DNA of 14,338 nt from an uncultured Propionibacteriaceae bacterium (GCA_937988865.1 CALKHV010000019.1:1-14338), one strand, 5' to 3'; shown: positions 1 through 7,722, numbered from the stretch's first letter. Program-made: numbers and translations. Notes: generated by a model not told the origin, from the letters alone.

Positions 1-305
1 GAGTCGATGTCGGCCTTCGACACGTGGTGCTGCGGGTTGTAGAACTTGCACTGGACCGCGCACCAGCCTCCGGTGTGGAGGTCCTTGGCGACGATGTCGA
101 TGCCGTGGTCGTGCATGGCACCGCGTTCGGGCCAGTCCTGCCAGAGGTAGACCTCGTCGAACCGGTCGGAGAACTCCGGTGCGGTGCGGAGGTAACTGGC
201 CATGAGCCGCTCAAAGGCGCCGCCCTTGCCGACCTTGTCGGACCCGTAGACGTTCCAGATCTCGTCCAGCTTTTCGAGCAGGAACTCCAACCGTGACTCC
301 GACAC
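1..305 (-). CDS. Mrr-like PD-(D/E)XK nuclease domain, N-terminal fragment of a type ISP-like restriction/helicase protein (partial)
   Basis: This is the first 101 codons of a protein that runs off the left edge of the window. The start is taken as GTG at 303-305, with AAAGGG six bases upstream; an in-frame TTG lies seven codons further out. Visible features are GKGGAFERL at residues 26-34, GIDIVA at 68-73 and AVQCKFY at 83-89. Together these give the D70...Q85-x-K87 catalytic core of the Mrr/PD-(D/E)XK nuclease fold, with a possible helper E32. In known families this N-terminal domain precedes a DEAD/DEAH helicase and, in type ISP enzymes such as LlaGI, a methylase and specificity domain; those parts are outside the window, so the full architecture is inferred. 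It would act on DNA in the cytoplasm. It is divergent from the nuclease-helicase operon starting at 468, which suggests a shared defence island. I am confident of the nuclease domain and less so of the exact family. Confidence 0.75.
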   Translation of the reverse strand, partial: MSESRLEFLLEKLDEIWNVYGSDKVGKGGAFERLMASYLRTAPEFSDRFDEVYLWQDWPERGAMHDHGIDIVAKDLHTGGWCAVQCKFYNPQHHVSKADID

Positions 306-467
306 CCCGTGCCCTTTCGTCAATATCCTCGGCCCTTTGTGTCGACACCATAGCCACGGCCTTGTCCGGTCGAGATGGGTGGTGCCGAGAAGGTGACAAA
401 CAGCGGGAAAGGCAGCGTGAATTGCCTATGGTTCAGGGGACGGAGTCCGAATAGGGAGTGACGGCAC
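306..467. promoter_or_regulatory. Divergent intergenic region between the Mrr-like gene and the nuclease-helicase operon
   Basis: This 162-base gap must hold the promoters of both divergent genes. A CTATGGT element lies on the plus strand at 426-432 and the same heptamer lies on the minus strand at 347-353; in both, TATGGT fits the loose actinobacterial -10 pattern TAnnnT. I see no convincing -35 at 16-18 bases for either. GGGAG at 454-458 is a plausible ribosome site for the GTG at 468. The assignment rests on position and the mirrored hexamers only. Confidence 0.35.
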
Positions 468-3230
468 GTGGGTGGTTTGAGTACCGGTGGGGGCAGCAGT
501 GCGGTGGCGGCGTCCGCCCACGCCGGATGCGAGCGCTTCCGCTACACCGACCCCTTGGTCATCGGGATGACCCGGCGTGCGCTGGCCGCGAGGCTCGGGC
601 ACCCCGACACCTCGGCCGGCATCCCCGAGGCCCGGTGGATGCGGGCGATGACGTTTGAGTCCTTGGTCCGGCACGAGCGGTTCGTGTCCGAGCTGCTCAC
701 CACCACGGTCGGTCGGTTGTCCTTGGTGCGCCCAGAGGCGGTGCGGCGTGCCAATGGGCGGGTCTCGGTCGACGCGACGGCGACAGCGCTCCAGCAGGCT
801 CACCTCAAGTCAGTGCACGAAGGGGTGGCGACGATGGTCACCAATCTCGCTGTCCCGTTCGTCGGGATGGAGGACGTCGCCGGTGCGACCCCGGTCAAGC
901 CCGACTTCGCCATCGTTGCGCCACGGCATCGGCTGGGGGCCGATGGAACGGAGGCCTCCGGCGACGGTCGGCCCATCGGTTCGTGGCTCGTCATGGGTGA
1001 TGCGAAGGACTATGAGCGTGTTCGGTCGCGGATCGATGACCAACGCATGCTCAAGGGGTTTCTCCAGGTCGCCCTCGGTGCTGCCTCTGCGCAGGCCTGG
1101 AGCAAGGTTCCGGTGGGGATGACGGTGCATTCGTGGGGTGCGCTCGCGGTCCCCCGGAACGCCTACCTCCAGCCCGAGGCTGTCGTCGAGTGCCTTGATG
1201 ACCACCGGTCGGAGGTGATTGACCGGGTCCGGGAACGGCAGCAGGTCCTGGACAGCAGGGGAGACACCGTCGTCGCCGACCACGAACTGCCGGGGTGGGT
1301 GTCCCACCTGCAGGCGGCGTACGACCCCGCCTCCTGTCCTTCCTGCGCCATGTTCTCCCACTGCCGCGCAGAGGTGCGTGCTTCCACGGAACCGGTTTCC
1401 CGCTTGGTCGAGCTCGGCATTCCCGCGCAGCAGCGGCCGGGGCTCATCGGGTTGGTCGACGGAACCGGAACGGTCGCGGTATCCGCACCGGCGAGCAGCG
1501 TGGCGTCGTTGACGGCCACCCTGACCGGCATGCCGCAGCACACCGGGCGACTGCGAACCGATCCGGTCGGGATGGCGGGAACTGTCAACGTCGTCATCGC
1601 CAAGTCGGATGCCGCTGCCCTCGGTGTGCTCGGGATCGCCCTTCGCGACGGAGAGGACCCATCGGACGAGGGCTGGACCTTCACTGTGTTCGAGGACCCC
1701 CAGGCATCGACGACGCGTCTGGCCGTGATGGACCTCATCGGCGACGCCCTGGACAGGGCCCTGACTGCGACCGGCGCCGGCGACGGGTCGAAGCGCGACC
1801 CCATCCACCTCGTGATGCCGGATGCCGCGACGGGCGACGTTCTGGTCTCCATCGCCGATTCGCTGGCAGGCGTGGAGATCAGTCGGCTTCGCTGGGAGCG
1901 TGACGTCCAGGTGGGACGAAAGCCCCTCACGTTCAACGGCGAGCCCGCCACGATTCCGGCGGCGCTGACGGCCAACCAACGGCTCGCGGTGAGCTTCCTG
2001 CTCGAAGCGGACAGGTCGCGCGCCATGGCGTTGAGGAGCGCGCTCATCGACATCAGACGAGTCCTGGCCGCGCACGTGGTGCCCGGTGGGCCTCGCCCGG
2101 ATGCGTTACGCCTCGACTACCTGGTGACGTGGGCGACGGCGACCGAAGCATTGGATCACCGTGCCGTGTCTGACGAGGTCGCGGAGTCCGACTCGACCCC
2201 GGGCGCGCGGCTGTCGAACCGGCGCTCTGACACGATCCATGCGGTCAGTCGCCGTGGCCGTGCCGTAGGCGAGGGGTACGACGCGCACGCCTACGGAGCG
2301 CTGGTACGAGACGAACTCGAGTACAAGGCGCGTGTCCTCGACCGCGCCGCCCAGGCCCTCTCCTCCTTCCAGGTGTCACGACTGCGCGACGTGCACCGGG
2401 CGCTGGAAGCCGACGCTCAGACCGTGTGGCTGCGCCGGTGGGCGCTGCACGCATCGGACCTCGTGCGATTCGGGCGGGTGCCGTGGTGGTGGCGCAACGA
2501 CCAGGTGGACCAGCTCGACACCGACTCGCGACTCGAGGCCCAATTGATGGCACTGGGCAATCCGCAGGCCGCCCGAGAGCTGGCCACGACCGCCGGAACC
2601 CGCGAGGTAGCGATCGCCACGGTGACGCAGCTGTCTCCGTGCCGCCTGCGGATCGCTTCTCGCCGTATCAAGGACGGGTCCTTGGTCCACGTGGCGCACA
2701 CGCCGGCGGGGCCCATCGTCGACTGGGAGACCACGACGCTCAAAGTACAGACGGGTAGCTTCAAGTTCGGAGAGCAGTGGCTCGGGCCGCTGACCGCGGA
2801 TGATCAGACGGCTGAGGACGGCACGCTGATCTGGGAACCGTCGATGCCCGTGATCTTCCCCGTCGGCTCCGAGCTCATCGTCATCGACGGTGGGTGGTTC
2901 TCGACGTTCAAGTCAGGCCGAGAGGTGGCCGTGAAACGACCGACGCTGGACCAGACCAGTTCACCGAAGCCCATATGCCTCGAGGGCGACTACGCCGCGG
3001 CTCCGATGGCCCACCAGTGGTGCTGTAGACCCCATGAGGAGGCGGAGGCAGAGTTCTCCGACGATTTGGCGGCTCGCCGCGAGCGCGGCGAGCTGAATCC
3101 TCAGGTGTGGCCACCAGTCATCGACGAGGACCACTTCGACACCGTGGCGGACGGCGCCCCGACCGAGACCGACGCACAGGCCGTCACTGCCCAACCTCCC
3201 ACCGGCCTGACCATGGACGATCTGGAGTAG
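468..3230 (+). CDS. Cas4/AddB-like Fe-S PD-(D/E)XK nuclease domain protein (920 aa)
   Basis: Residues about 15-300 look like a RecB-family nuclease: KPDF with D146, GDAKDY with D178 and K180, and a motif-IV-like glutamine at Q200 in GFLQVALGA. Four cysteines, C21 followed by C290-x2-C293-x5-C299, match the one-plus-three spacing of the 4Fe-4S clusters in AddB and Cas4 nucleases. C21 is encoded at 528-530, so the early GTG start at 468 is preferred over the ATG at 567, which would remove it; GGGAG sits nine bases before the GTG. The remaining 600 residues are not recognised: a mostly helical middle, then a beta-rich stretch around residues 720-850 and an acidic C-terminus. The stop is seven bases before the helicase ATG, so the two proteins are probably made together and may form a nuclease-helicase complex on DNA ends, as AddAB does. 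The partnership is inferred; the domain call is from visible motifs. Confidence 0.7.
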   Translation: MGGLSTGGGSSAVAASAHAGCERFRYTDPLVIGMTRRALAARLGHPDTSAGIPEARWMRAMTFESLVRHERFVSELLTTTVGRLSLVRPEAVRRANGRVSVDATATALQQAHLKSVHEGVATMVTNLAVPFVGMEDVAGATPVKPDFAIVAPRHRLGADGTEASGDGRPIGSWLVMGDAKDYERVRSRIDDQRMLKGFLQVALGAASAQAWSKVPVGMTVHSWGALAVPRNAYLQPEAVVECLDDHRSEVIDRVRERQQVLDSRGDTVVADHELPGWVSHLQAAYDPASCPSCAMFSHCRAEVRASTEPVSRLVELGIPAQQRPGLIGLVDGTGTVAVSAPASSVASLTATLTGMPQHTGRLRTDPVGMAGTVNVVIAKSDAAALGVLGIALRDGEDPSDEGWTFTVFEDPQASTTRLAVMDLIGDALDRALTATGAGDGSKRDPIHLVMPDAATGDVLVSIADSLAGVEISRLRWERDVQVGRKPLTFNGEPATIPAALTANQRLAVSFLLEADRSRAMALRSALIDIRRVLAAHVVPGGPRPDALRLDYLVTWATATEALDHRAVSDEVAESDSTPGARLSNRRSDTIHAVSRRGRAVGEGYDAHAYGALVRDELEYKARVLDRAAQALSSFQVSRLRDVHRALEADAQTVWLRRWALHASDLVRFGRVPWWWRNDQVDQLDTDSRLEAQLMALGNPQAARELATTAGTREVAIATVTQLSPCRLRIASRRIKDGSLVHVAHTPAGPIVDWETTTLKVQTGSFKFGEQWLGPLTADDQTAEDGTLIWEPSMPVIFPVGSELIVIDGGWFSTFKSGREVAVKRPTLDQTSSPKPICLEGDYAAAPMAHQWCCRPHEEAEAEFSDDLAARRERGELNPQVWPPVIDEDHFDTVADGAPTETDAQAVTAQPPTGLTMDDLE

Positions 3231-3237
3231 GTGACAG

Positions 3238-4761
3238 ATGCCCTTCACGTTCTCGCCTCCCACGGTCGCCACTTCGGGTGCGGTGCACCACGGCGCAGCC
3301 GCGATGCGCAATGTCGACGTCACCACCAGGGCCATCGGTGCCCTCCAAGATGCTCTGGACGGTGCGGAGCCGTACGAGCGGCTCCTCCTCAAGGCAGCTG
3401 CTGGGGCGGGGAAGTCCTTCGCCCTGCGCCGACTGGTCCACGAGGCGATCTCGCATCCGGACGTGTCTCGCGTGGGTGTGACGGCCTTCGCCAACAAGCA
3501 GGTCTTCCCGCTTGCGGCCGCCCTGGGAAAGGAACTTGGCGCCAGTCGGGTGTGCCTGGCTGTCGCGCCGGAGCGGCTGAAGGACCTGCCAGCCGGCCTG
3601 AGCGACGTCTGCACGGTGGCGGTGACCACCAAGGAGGTTCCAGAGGATGCCGAGGTCATCCTCGGCACGACACACAAGTTGCAGGGGACGACACCCTGGC
3701 TCCTCAAAGAGCTTGGTCCTGCTGCCAACGGTGACCGGTTCTTCGACGTCCTGTTCGTTGATGAGGCCTGGCAACTACCCCTCCATCGATACCGGCGGAT
3801 CGACAGGTTCGCGCCCTTGGTCGTTGGGGTCGGGGACGTGGGGCAGCTCCCGCCCCTCGACTCGTCGCACAACCCCTGGCGCGGGGACGCTCGCTACAAC
3901 CCCTACAGGGCGTGGCCGACCGCCTACGAAGCAGATGAGCGGACGTGGGCGGCCGAGCTCCCGGCGGTGTGGCGACCGACGGCCCGTCAACTCGGTCTGT
4001 GGCGAGCCTTCTACTCGGACTGGGAGAGCCTGGATTGCGTGGCTGCCGAGGGCGACCGATCGATCGAGCTGGGCCACGGTGGGCTTGGTGACGTGGCCCG
4101 AACGGTGTGGGACCAGGTCGCCACGGGCACACCGACCTTGCTCGAGATCGCCGACCTGGCGGACCCCGAGGCGCCCGACGTGGACCTTCCGCTGATGAAC
4201 CAGCTCGAAACACTGCTCAACGAGCTCATCGCAAGCTCATTTGCCGTCCGACAAGCGGTGTACGACCAGCACGGGATGCCGAACGGGGAGACGATGGAGG
4301 CCACGGTGACAACACCGGGCTCAGACCCCCTGATCGTCGTGCTGGCGACGCGAAACCAGGCTGTCGATGACGCTCAGGACGTCGTCGACCGGCTCGTGGC
4401 CAAGCACGACCTACCCGACGGGGTGCTCATCGCGTCGACCGTCGACTCGTGGCAGGGGCAGACCAACGGAATCACCGTGGCCATCCACCCGCTGTCCGGT
4501 GCGGATGCCCTCGACGAGTTCAACTCGTCCTTCGGTCGCCTGGCAGTGACGTGCACGCGGGCGACTCATGGCCTGCTGCTGCTCTCCAGAGCCGGCCTCG
4601 ACGACCTGCTTGCGCTCGCGCCAGCACGGCCGGGGACGCCGCTCGGTGAGCCCGGCAACCGACAGCTCCCGCGGCAGACGCACCAGCGCATCCTCGCCAC
4701 CTTCGCCAGGGGTGTCGTCTCCGCGTTCGAGACCGGCGTCGCCGAGGAGACCGATGGGTGA
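3238..4761 (+). CDS. Superfamily 1 (Upf1/DNA2-like) helicase, 507 aa
   Basis: All main SF1 helicase motifs are readable in order: Walker A AAAGAGKS at residues 53-60, motif Ia around VTAFAN (81-86), Walker B VLFVDEAW at 171-178, motif III GDVGQLPP at 199-206, an arginine motif AVWRP at 243-247, motif V STVDSWQGQTNG at 400-411 and motif VI LAVTCTRATHGL at 435-446. The VDSxQG form of motif V resembles Upf1/DNA2-type enzymes more than UvrD. The product should be an ATP-driven DNA or RNA translocase. At 507 residues it is little more than the two RecA-like domains, with no nuclease fused to it. The ATG at 3238 has GGAG ten bases upstream, inside the end of the previous gene. The neighbouring gene supplies a RecB-type nuclease, so the pair looks like a split version of fused RecB-helicase proteins. 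Helicase class is certain; substrate is unknown. Confidence 0.88.
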   Translation: MPFTFSPPTVATSGAVHHGAAAMRNVDVTTRAIGALQDALDGAEPYERLLLKAAAGAGKSFALRRLVHEAISHPDVSRVGVTAFANKQVFPLAAALGKELGASRVCLAVAPERLKDLPAGLSDVCTVAVTTKEVPEDAEVILGTTHKLQGTTPWLLKELGPAANGDRFFDVLFVDEAWQLPLHRYRRIDRFAPLVVGVGDVGQLPPLDSSHNPWRGDARYNPYRAWPTAYEADERTWAAELPAVWRPTARQLGLWRAFYSDWESLDCVAAEGDRSIELGHGGLGDVARTVWDQVATGTPTLLEIADLADPEAPDVDLPLMNQLETLLNELIASSFAVRQAVYDQHGMPNGETMEATVTTPGSDPLIVVLATRNQAVDDAQDVVDRLVAKHDLPDGVLIASTVDSWQGQTNGITVAIHPLSGADALDEFNSSFGRLAVTCTRATHGLLLLSRAGLDDLLALAPARPGTPLGEPGNRQLPRQTHQRILATFARGVVSAFETGVAEETDG

Positions 4762-5716
4762 CGGCAGCGTTGAGACCCCACGGCCCGGAGGGGAGCGTCA
4801 TCTAGGTCCCGACATGGAGCGGAGCGCCACATTGAGTGATCGATTCACGTCTGTCCCGGATGGCTGGGACAAGGCGACTGCCGACCAGGTGCAGTACGCC
4901 ATGGATCAGGTCTGGACGGCCCTCAATCACGAGGACGTCGTGACGCGCGTCGAGAGGTACTACCGAAAGGACGGCAACTTCGCTGGCGCCACCTTCTTGG
5001 GCCTCGACCCCGTCGACCCCTATCGATTCACGTCGGCCGACCTCCTGTCGCTCAACCTGCTCAGCGTGGTTGCGCAACCGGTCGCAATCCGCCGCTTGCT
5101 CGAGCCGTCCCGCGAACGGGGCCACCTCCTACGTCTGCTGAGCGAGGAGAACCTTCCGCTCGATGCGGACCTGGCGATGGCCGACGACGGTCAGCTTGTG
5201 GCGATGGCTGATTTACATGAAGCCTTGAAGCGCGTCTTGTCTCCCGCAGACGTCAGGAACCCGAACCCATGGGTCACCGCCTCCAAGCTCTGCGCCCGCA
5301 AGCGTCCGGACCTCTTCCCAGTGCGGGACAACGTGGTGGTCAAGTACCTCGGCCTGGATCGGCCGAAGGGCAACTACCAAGTCGACTGGCAGGTGTTCCG
5401 CCACGTCATTCAGGACAACGCCATCCGGCGACGGTTGGATGCGATCGTCGATGAGGCGTCGCGAAGTCCCGGCGTTGACGTTGGCCACCCGAACTGGCGA
5501 CTCCGGCACCTCGACGTCGTCCTGTGGATGCACGCTCGGCCACAGGACGCGCGAAGCCGGGCGTCAACAAGCCCGGCCCCGACGACCCTGGCCCCCTGGG
5601 GGAGTCGGGCTGGAGCGCCGACCGGCGGGCCAAGGAGTTACGCGCTCGCGGCAAGTCGTCGGCGGGTGCTTGGGAGGCCGGTGCGCTGGGGGAGCGCCGC
5701 GTCGCCCAAGCCCTGA
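4754..5716 (+). CDS. DUF6308-like protein (320 aa as read)
   Basis: The start is placed at the ATG at 4754, which overlaps the helicase stop by eight bases and has GAGGAG a few bases upstream, so translation is probably coupled; ATG 4814 is an alternative. The body resembles the DUF6308 family as I remember it: an early YYRKDGNFAGATF segment, then SADLLSLNLLSV, then ASKLCARKRPDLFPVRDNVV in the middle and LRHLDVVLWM near the end. No catalytic motif is evident and the family has no function known to me; the ARKRP-type segment is its best marker. The recognisable part ends near 5530. The last 60 or so residues are Ala/Ser/Arg/Pro-rich and lie entirely over the start of the next gene, so they may be a read-through tail left by loss of the original stop. 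Its place between a helicase and a nuclease suggests a role in the same system. Confidence 0.65.
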   Translation: MGDGSVETPRPGGERHLGPDMERSATLSDRFTSVPDGWDKATADQVQYAMDQVWTALNHEDVVTRVERYYRKDGNFAGATFLGLDPVDPYRFTSADLLSLNLLSVVAQPVAIRRLLEPSRERGHLLRLLSEENLPLDADLAMADDGQLVAMADLHEALKRVLSPADVRNPNPWVTASKLCARKRPDLFPVRDNVVVKYLGLDRPKGNYQVDWQVFRHVIQDNAIRRRLDAIVDEASRSPGVDVGHPNWRLRHLDVVLWMHARPQDARSRASTSPAPTTLAPWGSRAGAPTGGPRSYALAASRRRVLGRPVRWGSAASPKP

Positions 5717-6906
5717 CCGCCCTGCCTCCCGATTGGCTCGTGCTGCACGACCGGTTGCTCATGCCCGGGCGTTCAGAGACCAACCTCGACCACGTCGTCG
5801 TCGGACCGGCGGGGACCTTCCTCATCGACTCCAAGAACTGGGCCGGCACGATCACCGAGTACCAAGGCAGCGTGTTCAAGCACACCATCGCGCCCGGGGG
5901 CGACCGACGCCACACCCCGCTGGATCGTCAGTTCGACGGACTGTTCTCCATGGCCACCGAGATGGCTCGCCGCATTCAGGTCGGCGTGACCGTCGTGATC
6001 GCCCTGTCCGGCAGGCGTGCCGAACAGTTCGGGGAGCCGCGGCTGATGCGCAACGTCTGGGTCGTGCCGGTGGGGAAGCTCGCCGGGTGGCTCCAGAGCC
6101 GCCAACCGGCCGGCATCCCCGATCTCAGCCGACTCGGCGTCCTCGTGCGCACCGAGTTCCCGTCGACGACGACCGACTGGCAGCTGCTCGCGGCCATGGG
6201 TCGCGACCTGGACCGCCGGGCGCCACAGCGGGCCTCGACGCCGAGCCGCAAACCCCGATCCCGCCCGCCGACTCGCCCGACTCGCCGCACGCCCCGGCGA
6301 CGCGAGAAGCGGACGCAACGAGGCGGCATCCTGAGGTCACTCCTCGCACTCGTTGGCGTGGCCTTCCTGTGGTGGGCCGCCAGCACAGGTGCGTTCTCGG
6401 GGATGGGCGCCGCGGCATCCCGCGTGATGACCGACCCCGTCATGGATGCCGTTGGCTCACCTCCCAGCGCGGCGCCCGACCGGCTGTCGTGCGCCGACGT
6501 GGACCTCGCCTCGGCCGGGCTGAGCCCGAGCGTGAAGGTCGTTGCCTCGCCGAGGTCATTGGGCTGCGCCTGGACCATGCAGGCCAAGGGAGGCTCGACC
6601 GTCGCCGTGCTCAGGTTGGGGGAGTTGATCGGAGCGTCAGAGTCGCTCGACCCGATGCTCAAGCGCTCGGACACGCTGGGCGCACCCGAGATTCGTCAGG
6701 CCTACGCACTCGGTGGGCAGGCCACGTATCTGTGGGTGCGGGCCGGCGTCCCCCTCTCGACGTCCAAGGGTGCTCCGCTCGCATCACGGAGCATGCACGT
6801 CCGGGTGGCTCACGAGGCTCTGGGCCTGACGCCCAAACAGGGCAAGAAGCTCGCAGTGAGGATCGCGACGAAAGCGAGTCAACGGCATCCGCTCCCAACC
6901 GGGTAA
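5524..6906 (+). CDS. NERD-domain nuclease with one transmembrane segment (460 aa)
   Basis: Residues 50-165 form a NERD (nuclease-related) domain. WEAGALGERRVAQAL carries E57, NLDHVVVGPAG carries D89, and FLIDSKNWAG gives the D102-x-K104 pair of a PD-(D/E)XK fold. After the domain comes a basic, Arg/Pro-rich linker (about 232-268) and one hydrophobic helix at about 269-288. A 170-residue C-terminal part follows with cysteines C323 and C348, whose spacing faintly recalls DUF3558-type actinobacterial lipoprotein domains. With positive residues before the helix, the nuclease should face the cytoplasm and the C-terminus the outside. The only usable start codon I find ahead of the domain is GTG 5524, which lies 193 bases inside the preceding gene and has no clear ribosome site, implying translational coupling. 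NERD proteins occur widely in actinomycetes and are not all defensive, so membership in the upstream system is an inference. Confidence 0.75.
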   Translation: MDARSATGRAKPGVNKPGPDDPGPLGESGWSADRRAKELRARGKSSAGAWEAGALGERRVAQALTALPPDWLVLHDRLLMPGRSETNLDHVVVGPAGTFLIDSKNWAGTITEYQGSVFKHTIAPGGDRRHTPLDRQFDGLFSMATEMARRIQVGVTVVIALSGRRAEQFGEPRLMRNVWVVPVGKLAGWLQSRQPAGIPDLSRLGVLVRTEFPSTTTDWQLLAAMGRDLDRRAPQRASTPSRKPRSRPPTRPTRRTPRRREKRTQRGGILRSLLALVGVAFLWWAASTGAFSGMGAAASRVMTDPVMDAVGSPPSAAPDRLSCADVDLASAGLSPSVKVVASPRSLGCAWTMQAKGGSTVAVLRLGELIGASESLDPMLKRSDTLGAPEIRQAYALGGQATYLWVRAGVPLSTSKGAPLASRSMHVRVAHEALGLTPKQGKKLAVRIATKASQRHPLPTG

Positions 6907-7035
6907 GGCGCCAAGGTGCTGACGCGTGGCCCTCCTGTCCACTTCGTTTGGCAACCAGCGCAGCGCGGTGTCTGCGGCCTTTGGGGGCGTGCTGCAGAGA
7001 CGGAAGATGCGCTCGCGATGCAAATATGCGCGAAA
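6907..7035. other. Non-coding gap between NERD gene and AbiE locus
   Basis: No gene, terminator hairpin or RNA is evident here. Base composition falls toward A/T near 7018-7035, just ahead of the AbiE operator, as expected for a promoter region. A reading frame crosses the gap into the AbiE gene but shows no family motif. Confidence 0.4.
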
Positions 7036-7056
7036 CGTACTTTTCAAGAGTACGAT
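7036..7056 (+). promoter_or_regulatory. Palindromic operator and -10 of the AbiE operon
   Basis: CGTACTTTTCAAGAGTACG at 7036-7054 is an interrupted palindrome in which the six-base ends (CGTACT and AGTACG) match perfectly. TACGAT at 7051-7056 overlaps its right arm and fits an actinobacterial -10. AbiEi-type antitoxins are known to repress their own operon by binding inverted repeats in the promoter, so this is the likely AbiEi binding site. No good -35 is seen. The ribosome site AAGGAGGG follows at 7067-7074. Confidence 0.55.
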
Positions 7057-7080
7057 TAGTGCAGCTAAGGAGGGTGGCGC

Positions 7081-7722
7081 ATGGGTACAGCTCGACGAAC
7101 CGGCATCCCGGTCGAGTTGGCGCAAGCGCCGATGCGCACGGTGCGCGCCCGCGATGTCACGGTCTACGCGCACGCGCGCCCACAACTTGCTCGCTTGGAG
7201 AACGCAGGTCTGCTGCACCGCCTCGCCAACGGGTACTTCGCCGTCGTGCCTCAAGAGCGGGTCGGGTCGGCATGGATGCCGACCCTCGAGGCCGCCGCGG
7301 CAGGCATCGCGGCGGCGGACTTCGGGGCACGCGGCTTCGCGCTCATGGGGATCAGTGCGGCGCGCATGCACCACGTCACACCGAGAGCGGTCGGAGTTGC
7401 CGTGGTGGCGGCACCACGTCGCCGAAAGACCATCGAACTCACCGATCGACGGGCCGCCGTGCGCTTCCTGGTGCGCGACCTCGAGGTCATGGACCTTGAG
7501 CTGATGGAGACAGACCTTGGCCGGTGCCTCGTCACCACGCCTGAGCAGACTCTGCTCGACCTGTCCCACCGGGCTGGCCAGCGTGGTCTCACCGAAGATG
7601 TCGCTGCCGCGATGCGCGCGCTCGCACCGCTCTGCGACCCCGAGGAACTGGAAGTGATCGCGGGGAGGCAGCGACTTGGCCGAGCGCTAGGGCGGTTGCG
7701 CCGCGAAGGTCTGGTGCCATGA
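7081..7722 (+). CDS. abiEi: AbiEi-family type IV antitoxin / transcriptional autorepressor (213 aa)
   Basis: This matches actinobacterial AbiEi antitoxins in length and layout. The N-terminal winged-helix region contains LENAGLLHRLANGYFAVVP at about residues 39-57. A C-terminal domain follows with the family-typical PEQTLLDLSHRAG motif near residues 153-165. In characterised AbiE systems this protein represses the operon through its winged helix and neutralises the AbiEii nucleotidyltransferase without binding it directly (type IV). The ATG at 7081 has a strong AAGGAGGG six bases upstream. The stop overlaps the toxin start as ATGA, the usual coupling for this pair, and a palindrome lies over its promoter. 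The gene looks intact, although its toxin partner is broken. I am confident of the family; whether it still acts as an antitoxin is unclear with the toxin truncated. Confidence 0.85.
   Translation: MGTARRTGIPVELAQAPMRTVRARDVTVYAHARPQLARLENAGLLHRLANGYFAVVPQERVGSAWMPTLEAAAAGIAAADFGARGFALMGISAARMHHVTPRAVGVAVVAAPRRRKTIELTDRRAAVRFLVRDLEVMDLELMETDLGRCLVTTPEQTLLDLSHRAGQRGLTEDVAAAMRALAPLCDPEELEVIAGRQRLGRALGRLRREGLVP

Noticed and set aside
5439..7499. A 686-codon open frame on the plus strand
   Set aside because: It overlaps the NERD and AbiEi genes in another frame, is dominated by Arg, Gly and Pro, and has no family motif.
6926..7504. A small gene between the NERD and AbiEi genes running into abiEi
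   Set aside because: It lacks a ribosome site, crosses the AbiE operator and overlaps the well-supported AbiEi gene in another frame.
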